Notes under the pieces: model-generated | Told to the model about the DNA's origin: nothing | Database searches by the model: none | The model's input: only the letters and a program-made list of their open reading frames with translations | Part shown: in pieces, positions 43,970 to 53,725 of the stretch | How positions within the stretch are numbered: the first letter of the stretch is position 1 | How the letters are laid out: the number at the start of each line of letters is the position of its first letter | Program-made: the position numbers and the translations under genes | Assembly: GCF_004135975.1 (NCBI RefSeq) | Contig: NZ_CP026538.1 | Span: 2,356,001 to 2,420,000 of the forward strand | Length of the DNA stretch: 64,000 bases | Direction of reading: 5' to 3' | Origin: Solidesulfovibrio carbinolicus | GTDB lineage: Bacteria; Desulfobacterota; Desulfovibrionia; Desulfovibrionales; Desulfovibrionaceae

Positions 43970-44371
43970 CTAGAGCGTGAGCTCGTAGTGCCGGGCGTCC
44001 TCAAAAGGATTGTCGCAGTACGGGGCGATCTGCGCAAAGCCGAACTTGCTGTAGAGGGCGTTGGCCGCGGTCATGGACGTGAGGGTGTCCAGGCGCATGA
44101 TGCGGTAACCGCGTTCCCTCGCGCCGGCCAAGGCCGCTTCGGCCAGGCCTCGACCCAGACCGTGGCCGGCGTGGTCGGGGCGGACGTAGAGCCGCTTCAT
44201 TTCGCACACGCCGTCTTCCAGGGGCCGAAGCCCCACGCAGCCGGCCGGCAGGCCATTGACCCAGGCCAGCCACAGGCCGCCGCCAGGCTCACCGTCGCGT
44301 CCGGGCAGGCCGGCCAATGCGGTAGTCTGGCGCTCCGAGGCCAGATCGCTGCAGTATTTGATCCCGCACAC
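43970..44371 (-). CDS. GNAT family acetyltransferase, short N-terminus
   Basis: 133 residues from a GTG start. Acetyl-CoA-binding motif A is RPDHAGHGLGRGLAEAALAG (about 64-83), with EMKRLYVRP before it and MTAANALYSKFGFAQI after it. Family members normally have 20-30 more residues at the N-terminus. Here the frame upstream of the GTG is open only to the stop codon of hypB, and holds no ATG, so the gene may have lost its start or begin at a rare codon. It follows hypB by about 55 bases. Substrate unknown. Confidence 0.8.
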   Translation of the reverse strand: MCGIKYCSDLASERQTTALAGLPGRDGEPGGGLWLAWVNGLPAGCVGLRPLEDGVCEMKRLYVRPDHAGHGLGRGLAEAALAGARERGYRIMRLDTLTSMTAANALYSKFGFAQIAPYCDNPFEDARHYELTL

Positions 44372-44425
44372 GCCGAGCCTCTGTTGGCGCGAAAATCTTG
44401 GGCAACGAGCCGTCTGTTTCCCCGA

Positions 44426-45088
44426 CTAGGCGAGTTTTGTCTTGGCCGCGCGGCGGGCTCGCAGCCAGTCGTACCAGGCGGCCATGCCCTCTCCGGTGCG
44501 GGCCGAGACCGGGAACAGGCTGATGTCGGCGTTGAGCGTCCGGGCATGGCGGGAGGCGTTTTCCAAGTTGAAGTCCACGTAGGGCAGCAGGTCGATCTTA
44601 TTAAGCAACGTGGCTGCCGAAATATGGAACATCAGCGGATATTTCTCGGGTTTGTCGTCGCCTTCGGTGACGCTGAGCAAGGTCACCTTGAAATCCTCGC
44701 CCACGTCGAACTCGGCCGGGCAGACCAAGTTGCCGACGTTTTCAATGAACAGGATGTCCAGGCCGTCGAGGTCGAGGCTGGCAAGGGCGGCGCGGATCTG
44801 GGAGGCGGTCAGGTGGCAGCCGCCTTCGGTGTTGATCTGCACGGCCTGGGCGCCGGTGGCGGCCACGCGGCGGGCGTCGTTGTCGGTTTGCAGATCGCCT
44901 TCAATGACAGCCATGCGCAGTTCATTGCGCAGATCAGTCAGCGTGCGTTCCAGAATGGTGGTTTTGCCCGCGCCGGGCGAACTCATGAGATTAAGCACCA
45001 GGATGCCCTTTTGGGCGAAGAAGCCTTTGAGTTCGGACGCCTCATTGGCGTTGGCTTCGAGTATGTTGCGCACCACAGGAATCTGCAT
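44426..45088 (-). CDS. hypB: Hydrogenase nickel incorporation GTPase HypB
   Basis: 220 residues. Walker A SSPGAGKTT (36-44), VIEGDLQTDNDA, then the metal site GGCHLTA with C and H, IENVGNLVCPAEFDVGE (about 116-132) and NKIDLLPYVDFN. The N-terminus lacks the His-rich nickel-storage stretch of some HypBs. It loads nickel into NiFe-hydrogenase large subunits by GTP hydrolysis together with HypA, encoded 12 bases upstream. Hydrogenase genes and hypCDEF are not in the window. Confidence 0.97.
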   Translation of the reverse strand: MQIPVVRNILEANANEASELKGFFAQKGILVLNLMSSPGAGKTTILERTLTDLRNELRMAVIEGDLQTDNDARRVAATGAQAVQINTEGGCHLTASQIRAALASLDLDGLDILFIENVGNLVCPAEFDVGEDFKVTLLSVTEGDDKPEKYPLMFHISAATLLNKIDLLPYVDFNLENASRHARTLNADISLFPVSARTGEGMAAWYDWLRARRAAKTKLA

Positions 45089-45100
45089 GGCCGGTCTCCG

Positions 45101-45454
45101 CTATTCGAGTTCGAGGTATTCGATGTATAGTTCGCGCCCGGACACCACCGTATGCCCAAGCTCCTGGCCGCAGCCCGGACAGGGGGCGAAGGCGGCGGTG
45201 GGCGGATCGGGGGTGAATTCCCGGCCGCAATCGCGGCAGCGCAGCAGCACGGGGGTTTCTTCCATGACCAGGGCCGCGTCAGCTAGCCGCGTGTCGGCGG
45301 TCAGGACTTCGAAGGCCATGGACAGGGCTTCGGGCACCACCGAGGACAGGCGGCCGTGGCGGACCTTGACGGTAATGAGCTTTTCCTTGCCGTGCTTGGC
45401 CATCTCATCTTCGATGAGGGCCAGCAGACTTTGGGCGATGGAGAGTTCGTGCAT
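45101..45454 (-). CDS. hypA: Hydrogenase nickel incorporation protein HypA
   Basis: 117 residues. Nickel-binding N-terminal MHEL (His2) and a zinc site made by C73-C76 (CRDC) and C92-C95 (CPGC). The segment VRHGRLSSVVPEALSMAFEV (31-50) is typical. It delivers nickel with HypB to NiFe hydrogenases. First gene of the hypAB pair, with GNAT following. Confidence 0.97.
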   Translation of the reverse strand: MHELSIAQSLLALIEDEMAKHGKEKLITVKVRHGRLSSVVPEALSMAFEVLTADTRLADAALVMEETPVLLRCRDCGREFTPDPPTAAFAPCPGCGQELGHTVVSGRELYIEYLELE

Positions 45455-45514
45455 GGCCGGTCCCCATTACGCCAAAAGGGCAACCGCGTAAAGGAATCCC
45501 GGGCGGTTGGGCGG

Positions 45515-46201
45515 CTAATCGACGAAAAAGGGGGCCAGGGCGGCGGCCAGGAACATGGCCGGCAACAGGTTGAAGACCTTGATTTTCAAAATTCCCAGCA
45601 TGTTGATGCCGATGCCGACGATGAGCAGCCCGCCCACGGCCGAGAGCTGGGTGAGGCGGGCCGGGGTGAAGAAGTCCTGGGCCGCGCCGGCGGTGACGGT
45701 CATGGCGGATTCGTAGGCGGCCACGGGCAAAAACGACAGGGCCACGCCGGCGCCGTAGGTGGTGGCCAGGATCATGGCGATGCAGCCGTCGAGAATGGAT
45801 TTGGTGAACAGCAAAGTATGGTCGCCGCGCAGGGCTTCGTCAAAGGAACCGAGCACGGCCATGGTGCCGGAGCAGAAAATGACCGAGGCGGTGACCAGGC
45901 CATCGGTGAAAAGGGCGTTGTCCGAGCGCAGCAGGGTTTTGATCTTGTCGCCGGCCCGGGCGAACTGGCGTTCGATGTCGATGGCTTCGCCGACGACCGC
46001 GCCGACGAGCATGGAGACGACCAGCAGGATGGGCGAGGTCATGGCCATGGCCATCTTGACGCCGATGGCGAAGACGGAAAGCCCGAGAGCATGGAACATA
46101 ATGGTGCGGATGCGGTCGGGGAACCGGCCGTGCAGCGTGAGGCCGAGCAGCGCGCCGACGATGATGGCCGCGCCGTTAACGAGAGGACCGATAGGGATCA
46201 T
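45515..46201 (-). CDS. DUF554 (YdfK) family membrane protein
   Basis: 228 residues with about six membrane helices. Family blocks include IPIGPLVNGAAIIVGALLGL (2-21), GLVTASVIFCSGTMAVLGSF (about 100-119), TKSILDGCIAMILATTYGAG (about 133-152) and the end GILKIKVFNLLPAMFLAA. The function of these widespread inner-membrane proteins is not known. The ATG follows AAGGAG. It lies 60 bases upstream of hypA on the same strand, but a link to nickel is only positional. Confidence 0.92.
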   Translation of the reverse strand: MIPIGPLVNGAAIIVGALLGLTLHGRFPDRIRTIMFHALGLSVFAIGVKMAMAMTSPILLVVSMLVGAVVGEAIDIERQFARAGDKIKTLLRSDNALFTDGLVTASVIFCSGTMAVLGSFDEALRGDHTLLFTKSILDGCIAMILATTYGAGVALSFLPVAAYESAMTVTAGAAQDFFTPARLTQLSAVGGLLIVGIGINMLGILKIKVFNLLPAMFLAAALAPFFVD

Positions 46202-46325
46202 GGCGGCTCCTTTTGCCCGTGGCCGGGGAAAAGGGGCTATCAGGTCGGGCGGCGGGGCACAAGAGTGAAGACGCCCGACGGAACACGGAAACAGGCAGGG
46301 GCGGATGCCTCAAGCAGGCGTTGTG

Positions 46326-47168
46326 TCAGGGATGGGGCTTGGCTGGGATCGTTTCGTCCATGGACAAGAAGGTCAATACTATTTGGGCAAAGGCGGCGGG
46401 TGCTTCAAACTGCAGGTGGTGGGTGCCGTTCTTGAACTGGACCAGCCATGCGCCAGGGATCAGGCCGGCCAGGATTGTCGAGCTTTGCGTACCGACAACC
46501 TTGTCTTCCGTTCCGACCAGCAGCATGACCGGGTTTTGAATGAGCGGCATCTTTTCCAAGGGCGTTTTCCAGTGCATAGCGGCCTGGAGTTGTTTCTTGA
46601 TCGTGGAATTCTCAGGCAGATCCGCATGTTCAAAAAAAGCGGTCACGGCTTTTCCGTCGGTTGACGTGGCGTGGATCACAGCCTTGTTGATGCGTTGCGG
46701 CGAGTCGAGCAGCAAGGTCTGCGTGGTGACGCTGGACTGGGAATAGCCAAGCACATCGACTTTTTGAACGCCGAGGGCATCCAACAGACCAAGGGCGTCC
46801 TTGGCGAATAGCTCGTAAGAAAATGGCTGCTCATTGTCGGTCGTGTACCCCATTCCTCGGTTATCCATGATGATCAGTTGATGCTTCTGGCTTGCCGCTT
46901 CGATGAATTCCGGCATCCACCGTTCCATGGTGCAGCCAAGGCCGGTCAGCAACAGCAAGGGGTCGCCGGAGCCGATCAACTTGTATCCAATCCTGATGCC
47001 ATTGGCGTCGACCTGGTAAATGTCATGTCCCTGGGCATCCACGGCGACCTTTTTCCCTTTAGGCGCGATGTCTCCGGCCCAGGAGGCCGAGGCGACAATT
47101 CCCAGGGCCAGGATCAACAGGAACGGCAAACACAAGGCTACTACAGCGAGCCTAAAACGGCGCATCAT
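46326..47168 (-). CDS. Alpha/beta hydrolase, exported or anchored
   Basis: 280 residues from the ATG at 47168 (GGAG eight bases upstream). A signal peptide or anchor (LAVVALCLPFLLILALGIVA) precedes a typical hydrolase fold: LLLTGLGCTMERW oxyanion region, IIMDNRGMGYT, nucleophile in GYSQSSV where the usual G after the serine elbow is S, acid in LVGTEDKVVG and His in NGTHHLQF. The base composition is clearly lower in G+C than its neighbours (31 of 60 in 46561-46620), suggesting acquisition. It lies downstream of tRNA-Leu. Confidence 0.88.
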   Translation of the reverse strand: MMRRFRLAVVALCLPFLLILALGIVASASWAGDIAPKGKKVAVDAQGHDIYQVDANGIRIGYKLIGSGDPLLLLTGLGCTMERWMPEFIEAASQKHQLIIMDNRGMGYTTDNEQPFSYELFAKDALGLLDALGVQKVDVLGYSQSSVTTQTLLLDSPQRINKAVIHATSTDGKAVTAFFEHADLPENSTIKKQLQAAMHWKTPLEKMPLIQNPVMLLVGTEDKVVGTQSSTILAGLIPGAWLVQFKNGTHHLQFEAPAAFAQIVLTFLSMDETIPAKPHP

Positions 47169-47290
47169 ATGATTCTCCAATGGCCTAAGTAACCATGAAC
47201 ATCCACGGATGCAGGCTTTGCCTCCGCCTCCAAGCGATCCACGTCGACGGCGGAGGATCGGGGTTGTCATGGAATTTCGGCCGATCAAAC

Positions 47291-47325
47291 AAAAAGGCCC
47301 TCAAGGGGTTACCCTGAAGGCCTGA
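47291..47325 (-). terminator. Terminator after tRNA-Leu
   Basis: Minus-strand stem AGGCCTTCAGGG / CCCTTGAGGGCCT with two wobble or mismatched positions and loop TAAC, followed by five T. It begins eight bases after the tRNA 3' end. Confidence 0.75.
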
Positions 47326-47332
47326 CTGTTTA

Positions 47333-47419
47333 TGGTACCGGGAGCGAGACTCGAACTCGCAAGACCTTGCGGCCGGTGGATTTTGAGTCCACTGCGTCTA
47401 CCAATTCCGCCATCCCGGC
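47333..47419 (-). tRNA. tRNA-Leu (CAA)
   Basis: 87-base type II tRNA with encoded CCA. Acceptor arms GCCGGGA / TCCCGGT, D-arm with GGTAGACGC, anticodon loop ACTCAAAAT giving anticodon CAA (reads UUG), long variable arm, and T-loop GTTCGAGTC. A promoter with correct spacing ends 11 bases upstream. Confidence 0.96.
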
Positions 47420-47430
47420 ATGAACGGATA

Positions 47431-47459
47431 TTTCTACGCGAACTCGGCCTCGGCGTCAA
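47431..47459 (-). promoter_or_regulatory. Promoter of tRNA-Leu
   Basis: Minus-strand TTGACG (47454-47459) and TAGAAA (47431-47436) with 17 bases between. The tRNA begins 11 bases downstream of the -10 box, so the transcript would start close to its 5' end. Confidence 0.65.
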
Positions 47460-47521
47460 GAGGCTGCGTTGGCTGCGCCAGAGCAAACACGCGATTTATT
47501 GCGGCCTGTCCGGCGCGGACG

Positions 47522-50461
<2,940 letters not shown>

Positions 50462-51365
50462 GTTTTGGTTGCGCCCAGGCTTGGGGAACCCCGTATGAAG
50501 CCGCTGCGCGCCCGAAACGTCTTGTTCCGGGAATATCCCGGGGGGGAAGCTTCGGGCGCGCGTGATTCTCGTGTCTGGCTGCGGAAGACTGGGTCCGTCG
50601 GCGACAGGCACGACGAACGACGGCAAGGGGTGCGGCGAATTTGGTTCTGCGCTTAATGCTGTTTACGTTTTATCGTCATATCGTAATACAAAATGTCCCT
50701 GGATACTCTGAAGGGTCCGACGGGCTGGCTTGGACGGGTGGCCCGTATGTGTTGGGGACGTGACGCATCATGTAACATCAGGCCCGGACCATGCGCCCGT
50801 AGGCGCATGCGCTGCATTTTGCCGGTTCGTGGCAGCGGCCCGGGGATTGTCCAGGCGGAGCCTTTCTGGTTGGGCGTGGCGGCAACACCGATGGAAGATA
50901 TCGTCATTCTGAGCGTCTTGTTTATTGTCTCATAATGTAAATTATGTTAACTTTACCCGGGGTAAAAAGAACTGCCGCCGCGTTTTTACCTGGAGCCATA
51001 CTGTCGCCTGATCTCCAAGCGGCCAGGTTTTGCCTTAGCGACGGATCTTAGCCGGACTCAATTTTCAAGCCCTCGCAGCCGGCAATCGCTTGAATCCGGG
51101 CATCTCCAACCGGAGATCAGACAACGCGGGCCGAGCGCGGTTGACCAAGTCGATGGCTTTGCCCCCACGGCCGGAGGTTTTCCATCCGCCCTGGCAAAAC
51201 TCAAGCTATCGTCCAAGCTGCGTTGTGCACATCGCAATGGTATTGAGCGGCTCGCGCCAAGCCTTCGCCCGCCCTTGGCAATGCTGACGCTGCCTCCCGG
51301 TCATGGCCGCAGCCCAACAGCCCGCATTTGGGGAATGTAGCCGGAGGATGCACCAAGTTTGCCTA
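50462..51365 (+). other. 904-bp non-coding gap between convergent genes
   Basis: The only long gap. Open frames of 60-90 codons exist on both strands but have no ribosome site, no family resemblance and no consistent codon use. Composition is uneven: A+T-rich around 50655-50700 and 50915-50970, otherwise ordinary. Two palindromes lie at 50931-50966. No tRNA, riboswitch or known small RNA could be recognised. Since both flanking genes (ade and the membrane protein) run into the gap, it is not simply their promoter region. Confidence 0.6.
50931..50966. repeat. Adjacent A+T-rich palindromes in the gap
   Basis: CATAAT-GTAA-ATTATG (50931-50946) is followed by GTTAAC and by TTTACCC-G-GGGTAAA (50952-50966). 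Both are perfect inverted repeats of operator size, in the most A+T-rich stretch of the gap. Confidence 0.6.
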
Positions 51366-53705
51366 TTAATACACTAATATCGTTGCTGGATTGTCTAGTT
51401 CCAGGCTCAAGCGCGTGAACGCAGCCGCCAGCGGACGGCCGTCCCCCGGAGCAAAGGCGGCCTGTGGCGCATCGGCCTTGCCGTTCCAGGCGTCGAAACG
51501 GACGACAAGAACATTTTCGCCGGCCTGTCCTTGCAGATGCCAGGTTTCCCGCAGCGACGGAATAAGCCACTGGTCCGGGGTCAACCCCTGCCGCGCCACC
51601 AGCGGCCGTCCATTAAAACTGATCGAAAAGCCTTGGCCGGCAATGGGGTTGACCAGATCCACGGCGGCGGTCAGCGCGGCGGCTTCCGCCAGATGAAACC
51701 GCAGGGTCGTGACGCCGCCCAAGGCCCAACGCCATTGCCCTTCCGGCCCTGTCTCCACCGGGCCCACTCCGTCCATGGCCAGGGCCAGGCTCGCTGAATC
51801 CAGGATTTCGCGATCCAGGGTGTTGGCGTAGAGCGATATGGGCTTGAGCCGGACGGCTGCACCAGCGTTGCCGGTCATACTCGGCGACCACCTTCCGGGT
51901 TCAAGGTCGAATCGACAGCGCAATGTGGAAAAGGGGGTCTGTCGCCGCAACATGACGATGCGCCGTTCTTGCGGCTCCCCTCCCCGGCTTTCGAAGGCAA
52001 CCATGGGCGGTTCGTCGTCAAAGGCGCAGGTCAGGCGCACGACGTTTCCCGCGACGGGATTCTCAAAAGGCACGTCCAGGCGGAGGAGAAGCGGACCCGC
52101 AAACGTCTTTGGTCCGTCTAAGACATAGGTGACATATCCCGGCGCGTCTCCGGTTTCCGGTACGAGCCAGCCGCCAAAAAAATTGACCAGATTGACCCCG
52201 GCCACGGCCTGGCATTGCCGGGCGAGGTCCCAGGGCGTCATGCCCAGGGTGTCATGCCAGGGAAATGCGGATCCGATGCGTGGCGGCGCGTGGCGCACGG
52301 CTGCATGGTAAACCGTGCCGCCGGCAAAGGGGGTCTTGCCGGTGATCGAGTCGAAATGCGCAAGAAATTCCGTGTCACTTGCGGCCAGGTGGCCGAAACC
52401 GTCAACGGCAACGAAGTCCACGGACACGGTCTCGGCGATGGTGACTTGGCGCTGTTGCAGCGGATTGGGCCTGACGAAATGCGCAGCATACCAGTTCACC
52501 CCGTCAAGTTCGGAAAGTTCGGAATAGGCAACCAGGGCCCCAGGCCGCAGGATGGCAGGCAGTTGCCTGGCCTGTTCTTTGTAGTTCCCGGTGTGGCTGC
52601 TCGGGGCATAGTAACGATTATCGCCAAGAAGCATCACGGCCACGACCGTTGCGGCCAGGGCGGCAGCCTCGCCCAGACGCCTTTGGCCAAGGACCGCGCT
52701 GAGGCAGGTTCCGGCCAGAAGACAAAGAAAGGGCGCGGCATAGCTGACATGCCAGGCATTGAAATAAGAATTATAGCGGGCCAGGGACAACACTGCCGCC
52801 GGCCCGAGGATTGTTCCCAAGGCCAGGAGCGCTAGACGTCGATCCCTGCGCCAGACCAAGGCCGTCCCCACTGTCGTTAGGGCCAACAATCCGCCTCTAG
52901 CCCAGGGATTGCCTCCGTACCCGCAAAAAACCTGGGAAAGCCTGTCCAGGGCCAGAAGCGCGGTTGCGGCCACGGAACCCTGGGTCAGCGTGGAAGGGCT
53001 GGAGTGAAAGAAATGCCAAGTCGCCGCCACTCCAAGACTACAGCCGCCGGCATAGAGCGCCAATTGTTTCCAGGGACGGGGAGCGGGCCGGAATACAACG
53101 TTGGCTGCGGCGAAACTCCCCTGCACGGCTAATACGAGAATGCTCAGGTAGTGCAGACAAACGTAACCGCAGGTGGCGGCGACGAGGCCGGCCGTGAGTT
53201 TCGTTCTGGGCTTCTCGACCCAGCGCAGCAGCAGCTCGGCCCCAAGCAAAGAGAGAAAAATGATCAGGCTATAGGGGCGCACCTGGCGGGAAAAAAGGAG
53301 CATCGCACCGTTGACGGTCATGAAGGCCACGGCGCAAAGCGCTGCGGCTCGGCCCACACGCGGCGCGCCCAGCACAAAGAGCAACGGCAGCGTGGCCAGT
53401 CCGGCCAGTACCGACGGCAGGCGCAGGAGAACGTCGCTTGAGCCAACAAGGAGCACCAATTTGATCAGCAGGTAAAAGGCCGGAGGATGAAGATCCTCTG
53501 TTTTGGCACGCAGCAGGATATCGCCGACCGAGGTGGTGGCGTTTAACGGAACGAGAATTTCATCCCACCACATGGAGGGAGTCTCAAGAGCATAAAAGCG
53601 CAACAGGGCGGCAACTAAGACAAGCAGCGTCAGCGGCCAGCCGCCGCTTCGCAGTATGACGGCAACCGACGGCTTGCCTTGTACAACTGGGGTGGACATA
53701 GTCAT
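51366..53705 (-). CDS. GT-C-like polytopic glycosyltransferase, copy 1
   Basis: 779 residues. About 11 membrane helices in the first 400 residues, with a loop motif YALETPSMWWDEILVPL (about 38-54) and DLHPPAFYLLIKL (about 71-83), the pattern of ArnT/PMT-type (GT39/GT83) lipid-linked sugar transferases where acidic residues in the first loop are catalytic. A large soluble C-terminal domain (about 420-779) is unlike usual family members. Codon use is slightly more relaxed than in the neighbours. It lies 20 bases after its paralogue (53726-56044). Confidence 0.85.
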   Translation of the reverse strand: MTMSTPVVQGKPSVAVILRSGGWPLTLLVLVAALLRFYALETPSMWWDEILVPLNATTSVGDILLRAKTEDLHPPAFYLLIKLVLLVGSSDVLLRLPSVLAGLATLPLLFVLGAPRVGRAAALCAVAFMTVNGAMLLFSRQVRPYSLIIFLSLLGAELLLRWVEKPRTKLTAGLVAATCGYVCLHYLSILVLAVQGSFAAANVVFRPAPRPWKQLALYAGGCSLGVAATWHFFHSSPSTLTQGSVAATALLALDRLSQVFCGYGGNPWARGGLLALTTVGTALVWRRDRRLALLALGTILGPAAVLSLARYNSYFNAWHVSYAAPFLCLLAGTCLSAVLGQRRLGEAAALAATVVAVMLLGDNRYYAPSSHTGNYKEQARQLPAILRPGALVAYSELSELDGVNWYAAHFVRPNPLQQRQVTIAETVSVDFVAVDGFGHLAASDTEFLAHFDSITGKTPFAGGTVYHAAVRHAPPRIGSAFPWHDTLGMTPWDLARQCQAVAGVNLVNFFGGWLVPETGDAPGYVTYVLDGPKTFAGPLLLRLDVPFENPVAGNVVRLTCAFDDEPPMVAFESRGGEPQERRIVMLRRQTPFSTLRCRFDLEPGRWSPSMTGNAGAAVRLKPISLYANTLDREILDSASLALAMDGVGPVETGPEGQWRWALGGVTTLRFHLAEAAALTAAVDLVNPIAGQGFSISFNGRPLVARQGLTPDQWLIPSLRETWHLQGQAGENVLVVRFDAWNGKADAPQAAFAPGDGRPLAAAFTRLSLELDNPATILVY

Positions 53706-53725
53706 GGAGCTCCGATGCCGTTGCT

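Noticed and set aside
47291-47419. tRNA-Leu as an attachment site for an integrated element
   Set aside because: No direct repeat of the tRNA 3' end was found near 46200-46330 and no integrase is adjacent; the XerC/D gene at 58.4 kb looks like the chromosomal recombinase.
50693-50935. 80-codon plus frame and an overlapping 84-codon minus frame in the non-coding gap
   Set aside because: No ribosome site, no recognisable domain, and neither strand shows coding-like codon use.
51160-51200. GGCCGGAGG-like bases resembling the repeat core
   Set aside because: Only a short match without the stem or C-tract; expected by chance in this composition.
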